NCBI RefSeq assembly: GCF_027706745.1
Contig: NZ_JAQFWP010000003.1
Coordinates: 124,001 to 188,000, forward strand
Length of the DNA stretch: 64,000 nt
Source: Nocardiopsis suaedae
Lineage (GTDB): Bacteria > Actinomycetota > Actinomycetes > Streptosporangiales > Streptosporangiaceae
Direction: 5' to 3'
Below the pieces are notes generated by a model. The model saw nothing but the letters and a program-made list of their open reading frames with translations, had not been told where the DNA came from and made no database searches. Numbering within the stretch: position 1 is the stretch's first letter; every line of letters starts with the position of its first letter. Position numbers and translations under genes: made by a program. Positions 17,471-25,929 of this stretch are shown here, piece after piece.

Positions 17471-18127
17471 TCAGATCCGGTATCCGTGTCCGGGGACGGT
17501 CTCGATCAGCGGCGGGTCGCCGAGCTTGCGGCGCAGCCGGTGCACCACCACCTTCAGCACCCCGCTGGAGGGGTCCAGGTGCTCGTCCCACACCTTCTCG
17601 GTCAGGTGCACGGGGGAGACGGGCGCACCGGCGGCCCGCACCAGCTCTTCCAGGACGCCCAGCTCCTTGGCGGTCAGGGCCAGCGGGCGGCCGTCGCGTT
17701 CGGCCGTCCGGCGCATCGGGTCGAGGCGCACGCCGCGGCGCTCCAGCGTCGGCGGCGGTGCCGGGCGGCTGCGCCGGGCCAGCGCATGCACGCGCGCGAC
17801 CAGTTCCCGGTAGGCGAAGGGCTTGGCCAGGTAGTCGTCGGCGCCCAGGCCGAGACCGGCCACGCGGTCGTCGATGCCCCCGGCGGCGGTGAGCATCAGC
17901 ACCCGGGCGTCGGTCCCCGGGTCGGCGGCGATGCGGCGGCAGACCTCGTCGCCGTGCAGCAGGGGGAGGTCGCGGTCCAGGACGACGACGTCGTACCCGT
18001 GGACGGCCGCCATCTCCGACCCCGCGGCGCCGTCCTCGGCGACGTCCACGGCCATGCCCTCGCCGCGCAGCCCCTCGGCGATGGAGGCGGTGAGCGAGGG
18101 GTCGTCCTCGACGATCAGGACGCGCAT
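17471..18127 (-). CDS. OmpR-family response regulator
   Basis: A 218-residue protein with a receiver domain (MRVLIVEDDPSLTASIAEGL, phospho-acceptor Asp in YDVVVLDRDLPLLHGDE, Lys in DDYLAKPFAYREL) and a C-terminal winged helix (ELGVLEELVRAAGAPVSP through VVHRLRRKLGDPPLIETVPGHGYRI). It is co-transcribed with the histidine kinase. The promoter must lie in 18128-18320, shared with the divergent lipoprotein operon. Confidence 0.95.
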   Translation of the reverse strand: MRVLIVEDDPSLTASIAEGLRGEGMAVDVAEDGAAGSEMAAVHGYDVVVLDRDLPLLHGDEVCRRIAADPGTDARVLMLTAAGGIDDRVAGLGLGADDYLAKPFAYRELVARVHALARRSRPAPPPTLERRGVRLDPMRRTAERDGRPLALTAKELGVLEELVRAAGAPVSPVHLTEKVWDEHLDPSSGVLKVVVHRLRRKLGDPPLIETVPGHGYRI

Positions 18128-18207
18128 GCCAAGGCCCTTCCGTGCATCGGTGCGCGCCCCGGCCGGGGCCGCGCCCGGCCAGGCTTATCGCGGGACCGGT
18201 GACACCA

Positions 18208-18235
18208 GGGTTACCACCCGCCGCCGGAGTAACCC
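18208..18235. promoter_or_regulatory. inverted repeat in the divergent promoter region (candidate operator)
   Basis: GGGTTAC (18208-18214) and GTAACCC (18229-18235) are perfect inverted repeats, 14 bp apart and 21 bp centre to centre. They sit between the response regulator and the lipoprotein/ABC operon. Two helical turns of spacing fits a dimeric regulator, but OmpR-type proteins more often use direct repeats. Confidence 0.45.
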
Positions 18236-18320
18236 GGGCGAAACCGGGGGGCTGGTCGCATGTCCAGGTGCGGCCGCCGACCGGCGTCCGCGAACCGGAC
18301 CGATGGAGGTCGAGGAACCC

Positions 18321-18800
18321 ATGGCGGCGACGTACGGCAGGGCGGCCCTCGGGGCCGCCGCGCTCTTGTCGGCCCTGCTGCTCGGCGGCTGCGCGGGCCA
18401 AGGCGGCGGCGCGGCCGCGCCGGACGGCTCCCCCTCGCCGGGGGAGGGCGCGGAGGCCGACGGGGTGGAGTTCGCCCAGTGCATGCGGGACAACGGCATC
18501 GACGTCGAGGACCCGAAGGGGGACGGGATGATGCCCGCCCTGCCGGCCGGGGACGGCGCCGTGGAGAAGGCGCTGGAGGAGTGCGAGGACCTGCTGCCCT
18601 CGTCGGACGACGAGCGCTCCGAGGAGGAGGTCTTCCAGGAGAACCTCGAAATGGCCGAGTGCCTGCGCGAGCACGGCATGGACATCGAGGACCCCGAGCG
18701 GGGCGAAGGGCTCGCCATCCCGCTCACGGACGATGAGGAGTCGCAAGCGGCCCTGGAGGAATGCGGCCAGGAGGTCACGGTCGGCGGGGGCGGCGAGTGA
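18321..18800 (+). CDS. secreted lipoprotein with a duplicated CxxxxGxxxxDP motif
   Basis: A 159-residue protein. The N-terminus (AALGAAALLSALLLGGCAG) is a lipoprotein signal with lipobox LLGGC. Two copies of one module follow: EFAQCMRDNGIDVEDP and EMAECLREHGMDIEDP, each followed further on by a second Cys (ALEECEDLL, ALEECGQEV). The paired Cys suggest two small disulphide-bonded modules on the cell surface. It is first in an operon with an adaptor and a MacB-type ABC transporter (GTGA overlap with the next gene). Similar lipoproteins near such transporters are common in actinomycetes, and their role is not known. ATG 18321 has GAGGA upstream; ATG 18303 is the alternative. Confidence 0.8.
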   Translation: MAATYGRAALGAAALLSALLLGGCAGQGGGAAAPDGSPSPGEGAEADGVEFAQCMRDNGIDVEDPKGDGMMPALPAGDGAVEKALEECEDLLPSSDDERSEEEVFQENLEMAECLREHGMDIEDPERGEGLAIPLTDDEESQAALEECGQEVTVGGGGE

Positions 18801-19897
18801 GCGTCGGCACACCACGGCCGCGACGGCGCGGACCCGGCACGAGGACCGCCATCGTCGTACTGGTCCTCCTGCTGCTGGCGGCCGCGGGCGCCATGGCGGC
18901 GGTGTGGGCCCGGGAGGCTCCGGAGGAGGGCGGCGGCGCGGCGGAGGCGCCCGGTGCCACCGCCCGGGTCGAGCGCACCACGCTGGAGGAGCGGGTCGCC
19001 CTCGACGGGGAGCTGGGCTACGGGGGCGGCGGCTCCGTCGTCTCCGCGGGCGAGGGCGTCCTCACCTGGATGCCGGAGAGCGGCGCGGTGATCGCCCCCG
19101 GAAGCCGGCTCTACGAAGTCGACGGCGACCCCGTCGTCCTCCTGCGCGGTGACAAGCCCGCCTTCCGCGTGCTGGCCGCCGGGGACGAGGGCGAGGACGT
19201 GCGGCGGCTCGAACAGGCGCTGAGCGAGCTCGGATACGGCGGATTCACCGTCGACCGCGCGTACACCGGGCTGACCGCCTACGCCGTCAAGCGCTGGCAG
19301 AGGGATGCGGGGCTGCCGCAGACCGGGGAGGTCGACCCCGCCGACGTCTGGTTCGCGCCCGGGCCGCTGCGGATCTCCGGCACGGAGGCCGCCGTCGGCG
19401 AGCGCACCGCACCGTCGTCCCCGGTGCTGTCGGCCACCTCGGGCGACCGGGTGGTCCGGCTGCCGCTGGAGGTCGGGGACCGCGCCCTGGTCGACGAGGG
19501 CGACGAGGTCGGCGTCACGCTGCCCGGGGGAGAGGAGACCACCGGCGAGGTCCTCTCCGTCGGCTCGGTCGCCGAGGAGGACGGCGGGGAGGACGAGGAC
19601 GGCGGCGGCGACCCCGTGGTCGACGTCCTCATCGGGCTCGGCGAGGTGCCGGAGGGCGCCTTCCTCGACAAGGGGACGGCCGAGGTCGCGCTGGTCGGCG
19701 ACACCGCGGAGGACGTGCTCGCGGTGCCGGTCGGCGCGCTCATCCCGATGCCGGGCGACGGCTACGGCGTCTCGGCCGTCGGGGCGGACGGGCAGGTCGA
19801 CGACGTCGCGGTCACGACCGGGATGTTCGCCGACGGCAAGGTCGAGGTCTCCGGCGACGGGATCGAGGAGGGCACCGAGGTGGTGGTTCCGGAATGA
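18797..19897 (+). CDS. efflux adaptor (membrane fusion-type) with peptidoglycan-binding domain
   Basis: A 366-residue protein. A membrane anchor lies near residues 16-38 (TAIVVLVLLLLAAAGAMAAV). An adaptor-like beta-barrel segment is interrupted by a peptidoglycan-binding domain (EGEDVRRLEQALSELGYGGF ... AYAVKRWQRDAGLPQTGEV, about residues 130-175). An HlyD-like C-terminal part contains VGDRALVDEGDEVGVTLPGG and AVPVGALIPMPGDGYGVSAV. It probably couples the ABC transporter to the cell wall. The GTG start overlaps the lipoprotein stop, and its own stop overlaps the ATPase gene by ATGA. An acidic run (AEEDGGEDEDGGGD) lies near residue 265. Confidence 0.85.
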   Translation: MSVGTPRPRRRGPGTRTAIVVLVLLLLAAAGAMAAVWAREAPEEGGGAAEAPGATARVERTTLEERVALDGELGYGGGGSVVSAGEGVLTWMPESGAVIAPGSRLYEVDGDPVVLLRGDKPAFRVLAAGDEGEDVRRLEQALSELGYGGFTVDRAYTGLTAYAVKRWQRDAGLPQTGEVDPADVWFAPGPLRISGTEAAVGERTAPSSPVLSATSGDRVVRLPLEVGDRALVDEGDEVGVTLPGGEETTGEVLSVGSVAEEDGGEDEDGGGDPVVDVLIGLGEVPEGAFLDKGTAEVALVGDTAEDVLAVPVGALIPMPGDGYGVSAVGADGQVDDVAVTTGMFADGKVEVSGDGIEEGTEVVVPE

Positions 19898-20634
19898 CCC
19901 GGACGAATACGGCAGGGGCGGACGACGACGGTGCCCCCGCGGCCGAGCTGTTCGACGTGGAGCGCCACTACCCCGGGGGTGTACGCGCCCTCGACGGCGT
20001 CTCCTTCCGGATCGGGCGGGGAGAGCTGGTCGGCATCGTCGGGCCCTCCGGCTCGGGCAAGTCCACCCTGCTCAACCTGCTCGGCATGCTCGACACACCG
20101 ACCGGCGGGAGTGTGCGGATCACCGGCTTCGACACCGCCGGACTCGACGACGACGGGGCCTCCGCGCTGAGGGCCCGGTCCGTCGGGTTCGTGTTCCAGC
20201 AGTTCCACCTGGCGCACAATGTCGCCGCGCTGGACAACGTGGCCGACGGCCTGCTCTACACCGGGGCGCCGCTGCGGCGCAGGCGCGCCCGCGCCCGCGG
20301 CGCCCTTGAGCGGGTCGGGCTCGGCGACCGGCTCCACCACCGGCCGCACGAGCTGTCCGGGGGCCAGAGGCAGCGGGTGGCCATCGCCCGCGCGGTCGTC
20401 GGCGACCCCGGTCTGGTCCTCGCCGACGAACCCACGGGGGCGCTCGACACGGCCTCGGGGACGGCCGTGATGGAGCTGCTGCAGGAGCTCAACGCGGCCG
20501 GGGCCACGGTCGTGGTCATCACGCACGACAGGGAGCTGGCGGGCGGCCTGCCCCGCCGGATCCGGGTGCGGGACGGGCAGGTCGAGTCCGACGAGCGGGC
20601 CGGCGGGGACGGGGGCGGACATGTCCAGGGGTAG
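19894..20634 (+). CDS. ABC transporter ATP-binding protein (MacB/LolD type)
   Basis: A 246-residue protein with Walker A GPSGSGKST, Q-loop VFQQFHL, signature LSGGQRQRVAIARA, Walker B LVLADEPTGALD and switch ITHDREL. This matches the ATPases that partner FtsX-type permeases. It hydrolyses ATP to drive the permease encoded next. The start overlaps the adaptor by ATGA, and the permease start lies inside its last 14 bases. Confidence 0.95.
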   Translation: MTRTNTAGADDDGAPAAELFDVERHYPGGVRALDGVSFRIGRGELVGIVGPSGSGKSTLLNLLGMLDTPTGGSVRITGFDTAGLDDDGASALRARSVGFVFQQFHLAHNVAALDNVADGLLYTGAPLRRRRARARGALERVGLGDRLHHRPHELSGGQRQRVAIARAVVGDPGLVLADEPTGALDTASGTAVMELLQELNAAGATVVVITHDRELAGGLPRRIRVRDGQVESDERAGGDGGGHVQG

Positions 20635-21835
20635 CGGGCGCGGCCCGCGCCCGGCCCGGCTCTCCCCGGCCGACCTGGTGCGGACCGGCGCGAGCGGGCT
20701 GCGCGCCCGCCCCTTGCGGGTGGTCCTCTCGGCGCTGGGGATCGCCATCGGGGTCGCGGCGATGGTCGCGGTCGTCGGCATCTCCGCGTCGAGCAGGGCC
20801 GACCTGGACGCCCGCCTCGCGAGCCTGGGGACCAACCTGGTCACGGCCGCGCCGGGCGAGTCCCTGCTCGGGGAGGCGGCGACGCTGCCGAAGGGGGCGG
20901 AGGACCGGGTCCGGCGCCTGCCCGGTGTGCGGGGCGTCGCCCAGGTGGGGCAGGTGGAGGGGGCCTCCGTCTACCGCAGCGACCGCATCCCCGAGGAGGC
21001 GTCCGGCGGGATCACGGTCTACGGCGCGTCCCTGGACCTGCCGGAGACGCTGCGGGCCCACGTGCGCACGGGGGAGTGGCTGAACCGGGCCACCTCCGGG
21101 TACCCGGCCGTCGTCCTCGGCGCCACGGCCGCCGAACGCCTCGGGATCGCCCGCATCGGCCCGGGGACCCGCGTGCTCATCGGTGAGGAGTACTTCTCCG
21201 TCGTCGGGATCCTCGACCCGGTCGCGCTCGCTCCGGAGATGGACAGCGCCGCGCTGGTGGGGCGGGACGCGGCGGCCGGACGGCTGGGCGCGGACGGCCA
21301 TCCGACGCGGGTGTACGTGCGCGCCGCCCCCGAGCGGGTCGCCGAGGTGCGGGAGGTGCTGGCGCGTGCGGCCGACCCGGAGGAGCCGTTCGGGGTCGAG
21401 GTCTCCCGGCCTTCCGACGCGCTGGAGGCCAAGGAGGCCGCCGACCGGGCGTTCTCCGGGCTGCTGCTCGGGCTGGGCGGGGTGGCGCTGCTGGTCGGTG
21501 GTGTGGGGGTGGCCAACACGATGGTCATCTCGGTGCTGGAGCGCCGGGGTGAGATCGGGCTGCGCCGGGCCCTCGGGGCGACGCGGCGGCAGATCCGGGG
21601 CCAGTTCCTGGTGGAGGCGATGGCGCTGTCGGCGCTCGGCGGGGTCGCCGGGGCGGTGCTGGGGGCGCTGGTGACCGCCGGGTACGCGGTGACGCGGGGA
21701 TGGATGGTGGCGATCCCCGTCTGGGCGCCGACGGCGGGTGTCCTGGCGACGCTCGGGATCGGGGCCGTCGCGGGGCTGCTCCCGGCCGTGCGCGCGGCCC
21801 GCACGGCGCCGACGGAGGCGCTCGGATCCGGCTGA
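20621..21835 (+). CDS. ABC transporter permease (MacB/FtsX type)
   Basis: A 404-residue protein. It has one N-terminal helix (PLRVVLSALGIAIGVAAMVAVVGIS), a large extracytoplasmic MacB-like domain (about residues 60-275), and three C-terminal helices. The motif NTMVISVLERRGEIGLRRALGATRRQIRGQFLVE is typical of the FtsX domain. With the adaptor and ATPase it forms a mechanotransmission-type export system, possibly for peptides, lipoproteins or antibiotics. The divergent two-component system probably controls it. Confidence 0.93.
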   Translation: MSRGSGRGPRPARLSPADLVRTGASGLRARPLRVVLSALGIAIGVAAMVAVVGISASSRADLDARLASLGTNLVTAAPGESLLGEAATLPKGAEDRVRRLPGVRGVAQVGQVEGASVYRSDRIPEEASGGITVYGASLDLPETLRAHVRTGEWLNRATSGYPAVVLGATAAERLGIARIGPGTRVLIGEEYFSVVGILDPVALAPEMDSAALVGRDAAAGRLGADGHPTRVYVRAAPERVAEVREVLARAADPEEPFGVEVSRPSDALEAKEAADRAFSGLLLGLGGVALLVGGVGVANTMVISVLERRGEIGLRRALGATRRQIRGQFLVEAMALSALGGVAGAVLGALVTAGYAVTRGWMVAIPVWAPTAGVLATLGIGAVAGLLPAVRAARTAPTEALGSG

Positions 21836-21860
21836 CCCCGCCGGCTCCCTGCGGCCGGTG

Positions 21861-22172
21861 TCACACGGTCAGTCCCGGGATCGGGAGCTGTCCCTCGGGG
21901 ACGCGGTGCGGGCCCTGGAGGTGCAGGCACCTCCGGCACGTCACCGGGCCCGTGTTGCGCTCCAGACGGAGCGGGTCCGCGGTGGCGCCGCAGGCGGGCA
22001 CCGCCACCAGCACGCCGCCGCGGTGCAGGTCCACCAGGCCGTGCACCACGTCCGACCCGCCCACGGTCGCGTTCACGCCGATGAGGGCCGCGCGCCTGCC
22101 GTGCAGGCGGGCGGCCCTGCGCTCCTCGCCGTCGTCGGGGAAGAGCGACAGCGGCGGCTGCGGGTCCCGCAT
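21861..22172 (-). CDS. hypothetical protein with a Cys-rich C-terminal half
   Basis: A 103-residue protein. VPACGATADPLRLERNTGPVTCRRCLHL carries C..C..CxxC spaced as in a small zinc-binding unit, and similar short Cys motifs are frequent in actinomycete proteins of unknown role. I chose ATG 22172 (MRDPQPPLSLF). The longer frame upstream would run through the promoter region of the next gene. It is convergent with the ABC operon and divergent from the beta-helix gene. Confidence 0.5.
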   Translation of the reverse strand: MRDPQPPLSLFPDDGEERRAARLHGRRAALIGVNATVGGSDVVHGLVDLHRGGVLVAVPACGATADPLRLERNTGPVTCRRCLHLQGPHRVPEGQLPIPGLTV

Positions 22173-22318
22173 GGGACCGCACCCTACCGAGGGGGCCCCA
22201 CACCCCGCGGGCGCGGCGCGGGGCCCCTTTTGGGAATGCGCTTTCCGTGCTAGGTTCCGACCTCCCTCCGGGGTGGGAGCGATTCCACCCCAACCCCCGC
22301 TCACCAGGAGGAACCCCC

Positions 22319-23545
22319 ATGCACACCGAACCGCGAAGGCCGCTGCGCCGCGGCCTGCTCCCTGTCCTCGGCGCCGTCGCGCTCCTCGGGGCGGGCGCCG
22401 TCACCGCCGTACAGGCGACCGGCGCCTCCCCCGCGCAGCCGACCGCCGCGACCGCCGCGACCGCCGCGACCGCCGACGGCGCCCAGGCGGCCGCCTGCGG
22501 CGACGGCTCGTACCACGTCGAGGCCGTGCGCGACGGCGGCACCTGGACGTCCCGCAACGGCGGCGACGTCGTCTACGAGGGCGGCGACATGCTGGAGGCC
22601 ATGCGCGCCGCCGTGGACAGCCTCGACCCCGGCCGCACCGAGCAGCAGCGCGTCGTCGTCCACGGCTCCGGGAGCATCCCCGCGAACGCCTCCCTGGACC
22701 TGCCCAGCCACACCTCCCTGGAGTCCTGCGGCACCATCGACGTCACCGGGACGCCGTCGGGGAACAACGCCGCCGTGCGCATCCGGCACGCCCAGGACGT
22801 GTCCGTCCCCCACCTGTCCGTGACCGGCACCCCCTACTTCGGCGTGTGGGTCCGCACGTCGCAGAACGTGCACTTCGGCCAGGTCGACCTGCGCCTGTCC
22901 GGCGGCCTGGGGATGCGCATCGACAGCCGCGACGACGACTCGGTCCGCGAGGCCCGCGACATCAGCATCGACGACGTCCACGTGTCCGGGACCGACAACC
23001 ACGGCGTGGAGACCTACGGGGTCGACGGCATCGACATCGGCACCGTCACCGCCCGCGACACCGCCTACTCCGGGCTCCTGCTCAACGACACCGTCAACGC
23101 CTCGGTCGACCTGGTCGACGCCGAGAACGCGGGGACCGGCACCGGCTACGCCGCCTTCCGGATGGCCAACCGCAACGGCCGGCTCGACGGCGGCTACCCC
23201 GAGAACGTGCGCGTGGGCGAGGTCCGCGCGCGCGGCGGCGGCCGGGGGATCTTCTGCGTGTCGGAGAGCGGCGGCGCCGTCATCGAGCGGGTGGACATCG
23301 CCGACACCGGCAACAACGCCGCCCTGATCGAGAACTGCCACAACGTCACCGTCGGCTCCTCCGGCGGCACCATCGCCGGTCCCGGGACGGTGCGCCTGGC
23401 CGCCCGGAGCGAGTTCGCCAACACCTCCGACATCACCTTCGAGAACCTGACCTTCCGCGACACCGAGTTCAACGAGAGGCCGTGCGCCGTGAACACGGTC
23501 CTGCGCAACATCACGTGGGACAACAGCGCGAACAACGCCTGCTGA
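22319..23545 (+). CDS. secreted right-handed parallel beta-helix protein
   Basis: A 408-residue protein. The N-terminal signal (LRRGLLPVLGAVALLGAGAVTAV) is followed by an Ala/Thr-rich linker. The rest shows regular strand repeats with Asn/Asp turns (DVSVPHLSVTGTPYFGVWV, ISIDDVHVSGTDNHGVETYG, VTVGSSGGTIAGPGTV), as in pectate-lyase-like beta-helices. This suggests a secreted polysaccharide-binding or -cleaving enzyme. No catalytic triad could be assigned. AGGAGG precedes the ATG at a good distance. It stands alone and is followed by a strong hairpin. Confidence 0.8.
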   Translation: MHTEPRRPLRRGLLPVLGAVALLGAGAVTAVQATGASPAQPTAATAATAATADGAQAAACGDGSYHVEAVRDGGTWTSRNGGDVVYEGGDMLEAMRAAVDSLDPGRTEQQRVVVHGSGSIPANASLDLPSHTSLESCGTIDVTGTPSGNNAAVRIRHAQDVSVPHLSVTGTPYFGVWVRTSQNVHFGQVDLRLSGGLGMRIDSRDDDSVREARDISIDDVHVSGTDNHGVETYGVDGIDIGTVTARDTAYSGLLLNDTVNASVDLVDAENAGTGTGYAAFRMANRNGRLDGGYPENVRVGEVRARGGGRGIFCVSESGGAVIERVDIADTGNNAALIENCHNVTVGSSGGTIAGPGTVRLAARSEFANTSDITFENLTFRDTEFNERPCAVNTVLRNITWDNSANNAC

Positions 23546-23571
23546 CGCGCGGGCCGCACCGCGCATGAGGC

Positions 23572-23613
23572 GGGGCGCCCCGCACCTGAGGGGGGAAAGG
23601 TGCGGGGCGCCCC
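23572..23613. terminator. strong hairpin between convergent genes
   Basis: A perfect 16-bp stem (23572-23587 with 23598-23613) with a 10-nt loop is followed by TTGTT. It lies between the beta-helix gene and the convergent carboxypeptidase gene, and probably serves both. Confidence 0.8.
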
Positions 23614-23640
23614 TTGTTCACCGGGTGCTCGCGGGGCCGG

Positions 23641-24972
23641 TCAGCAGTACTGGTCCTCCTTGTCGATCACCCGGTACGGGCAGTCGGCGTAGCCCAGCAG
23701 GTCCAGGACGGCCTCCCGGTTGCGGTCGGTCTCCCGGTCGATGATCTCGTCACCGGGGTAGAAGCCGCCGCCCCCGGAGCCCGACGGGTACATCTCGAAG
23801 GTGTAGTTGAAGATCCTCTGCTCGCCCCACAGCCAGTCGTTGATCGTCCCGTCGGTGACGTACAGGTCGCTCGACTGCTGGGGCGTGTAGCCGTTCGACC
23901 CGGCCATCAGGCGGCCCAGCTCGGCGTGGGTGTCGTATTCGTCGCGGCTCATCCCCGGGCCGGTCTCGTCGTAGGTGTAGCCGTAGGGCCACAGGATGAG
24001 CTCTCCGTAGGTGTGGAAGTCGATGGCGGCGGTGATCTGCTGCTCGCCGCCGACGACGCGGCTGCGCACGAAGTCGGCCACCTGGCGCACCTCGGGCGCC
24101 GACTCGGGGGCGGTGCCGCGGTAGGTCTGCGACCACGGGCTCCCCGAGGAGCCGCCGCAGCAGCCCCAGTTGTAGTCCCAGTTGCGGTTCAGGTCGGTGC
24201 CCACGGCCCATCCGCCGGGGGCGGGCTGGCGGTTCTTGCGCCAGCTCTTGTAGGAGCCGCCGGCGATGTCGTGCTCGCTGCCGTCGGGGTTGACGTTGGG
24301 CAGGATCCAGATCTCGCGGGTGTCCACCATCTCGGTGACCCGCGGGTCGGTCCCGTAGTCCTCGGTGAGCATGCGCAGCAGGTAGACCGCCATCTCCACG
24401 GTCAGGTGCTCGCGCGCGTGCTGGGAGTGGGTGAACAGCACCTCGGGCCGGTCGTGGTCGGTGCCCACGTCCGAGGTGATCTTCACGGCCATCAGGTCGC
24501 GCCCCTCATAGGAGGAGCCGACGCCGACCTTGGCCGCGAGGTCGGGGTTGTCGGCCACGACCTTGTCCACGACATCGGTCAGCTCGTCGTAGTCGTGGTA
24601 CCCGGAGTCGGACGGCGGGAAGTCGAGGGTGCCGGGCCCCTCCTGTTCGGGGCCGGGCAGCGGCGTGACCTCGTACCCGAGGTCGGCCACGGCGTCGGCC
24701 TGGCGGGGTAGGGCGGTCACCACGACGGAGTCGTCGCCGACCTCGTCGATGGCCGCCCCGGTGGCGGCGACCTCGGTGCGCTCGGGGGCCGAGTCCGGCC
24801 CGGCGACCCGGTACTGGCCGGGGGAGGCGGCGGGGGCGGGGGAGTCCGGTGCGGGGTCGGCCGCCGCCGTTCCGGCGGCGACGGCGGTCAGCAGGAGGGC
24901 GGCCGATGCGGCCGCCGCGAGGGGTCTGCGCGCGTGCACGGTGCGGGGCCTCCTGACGGGCGTGGGGGACAT
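23641..24972 (-). CDS. secreted zinc carboxypeptidase (peptidase M14)
   Basis: A 443-residue protein. The N-terminal signal ([24 protein letters not shown]) is followed by a propeptide-like region. The M14 domain has [13 protein letters not shown] (zinc His and Glu), the substrate-binding region [10 protein letters not shown] and [24 protein letters not shown] (third zinc ligand) and [10 protein letters not shown] (catalytic Glu). It removes C-terminal residues from peptides outside the cell. Several Cys (CCGG, CPY, YC at the end) suggest disulphides. I chose ATG 24972 ([11 protein letters not shown]) over TTG 24996. Confidence 0.93.
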   Translation of the reverse strand: MSPTPVRRPRTVHARRPLAAAASAALLLTAVAAGTAAADPAPDSPAPAASPGQYRVAGPDSAPERTEVAATGAAIDEVGDDSVVVTALPRQADAVADLGYEVTPLPGPEQEGPGTLDFPPSDSGYHDYDELTDVVDKVVADNPDLAAKVGVGSSYEGRDLMAVKITSDVGTDHDRPEVLFTHSQHAREHLTVEMAVYLLRMLTEDYGTDPRVTEMVDTREIWILPNVNPDGSEHDIAGGSYKSWRKNRQPAPGGWAVGTDLNRNWDYNWGCCGGSSGSPWSQTYRGTAPESAPEVRQVADFVRSRVVGGEQQITAAIDFHTYGELILWPYGYTYDETGPGMSRDEYDTHAELGRLMAGSNGYTPQQSSDLYVTDGTINDWLWGEQRIFNYTFEMYPSGSGGGGFYPGDEIIDRETDRNREAVLDLLGYADCPYRVIDKEDQYC

Positions 24973-25110
24973 GCGACGGCGGAGTCCACCCGTCAATTGG
25001 AGGTGGGCGGGGGCACGGGGGTCAACGATCGGGAACGGAAACCGTTCAACGGTTGAACAGTCGTCTCGCCCGCCCCCGGACGACGTGCCCGTGTGCCCGC
25101 GCCGGGCGGC

Positions 25111-25138
25111 GCCGGGTGGCCGGTTCCGGCCACCCGGC
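25111..25138. terminator. perfect palindromic hairpin after the AIM24 gene
   Basis: A 13-bp perfect stem (25111-25123 with 25126-25138) closes on a 2-nt loop, so it would form either a hairpin with strained loop or a cruciform. It lies 5 bp past the end of the AIM24 gene on the minus strand. There is no T-run. The rest of 24973-25110 shows nothing further. Confidence 0.55.
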
Positions 25139-25143
25139 GGCGG

Positions 25144-25809
25144 TCAGCCGGAGGCCGGCTGCGCCACCGGCGCCCCCTCGGAGGCCTGCACGAGGACGAA
25201 CCCCTGCCCCTCGAAGGAGAGCTGGAAGGCCTCGCCGCTGCCGCGCCCGATGAGCGCCCCGGCCTTGGCGGTGCGCCGCACCCCGGTCCGCAGCGAGCTG
25301 GACCAGGCCACCGCGGCGTCGGTGTCGGCGAAGGTCGGCTGGTCGACGTTGAGCAGCACGGGGGAGCCGTGGCAGGCGATGGCGATGCGCCCGTGCCCGG
25401 TGAAGACGGTGTTGAACAGCCCCCCGGCGGCCATGCCCGCCCCCTGGACCCGCTGGATGTCCCAGTTCAGGCCCGGTTCGAAGGCGAGGACGTTCTCCCC
25501 GTTGACGGTCAGCGAGTCGCCTTCGAGGTCGATCAGGTGCACGTCCCAGGCGTCCCGGGCGAGGAACACGTCGCCCTGCCCGGTCACCGACATCAGCGGG
25601 GCGCCCTCGCCGGTCACGGCCTTCTTCAGGAACTTGCCGATGCCGCCCGAGCCCTTGTAGGCGAAGTCGACGTCGCCCTGGTAGGCGACCATCGACCCCT
25701 GCCGGGCGAGGAACTCCCCGTTGAACCGGACCCGGAGCATCTTCCCGTTCTGGAGGGACATGCCCGGGACGTCGTTCTCCCGTGCGGCCTCGAACAGCGG
25801 ACTGCGCAT
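25144..25809 (-). CDS. AIM24 family protein
   Basis: A 221-residue protein. The stretches SMVAYQGDVDFAYKGSGGIGKFLKKAVTGEG, SVTGQGDVFLARD and AFEPGLNWDIQRVQGAGM are characteristic of the AIM24/DUF124 beta-rich family. Bacterial members are soluble and of uncertain role. ATG 25809 (MRSPLFEAARENDVPG) has AGGAG at a good distance. The next gene is divergent, 120 bp away. Confidence 0.88.
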   Translation of the reverse strand: MRSPLFEAARENDVPGMSLQNGKMLRVRFNGEFLARQGSMVAYQGDVDFAYKGSGGIGKFLKKAVTGEGAPLMSVTGQGDVFLARDAWDVHLIDLEGDSLTVNGENVLAFEPGLNWDIQRVQGAGMAAGGLFNTVFTGHGRIAIACHGSPVLLNVDQPTFADTDAAVAWSSSLRTGVRRTAKAGALIGRGSGEAFQLSFEGQGFVLVQASEGAPVAQPASG

Positions 25810-25929
25810 GGCTGACCTCGTCTCCTGCGTTCTGCCGTGGACGCCTGACCGTACCAACCGGAGCGTACGGGCGCCGCGGGTGCACGCAGGGTACGATGTG
25901 CGCAGTTTTGACTACGGAGAGTGGTCGAT

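Noticed and set aside
24973-24996. TTG start adding eight residues to the M14 carboxypeptidase
   Set aside because: No ribosome-binding site fits, and ATG 24972 directly precedes a normal signal peptide.
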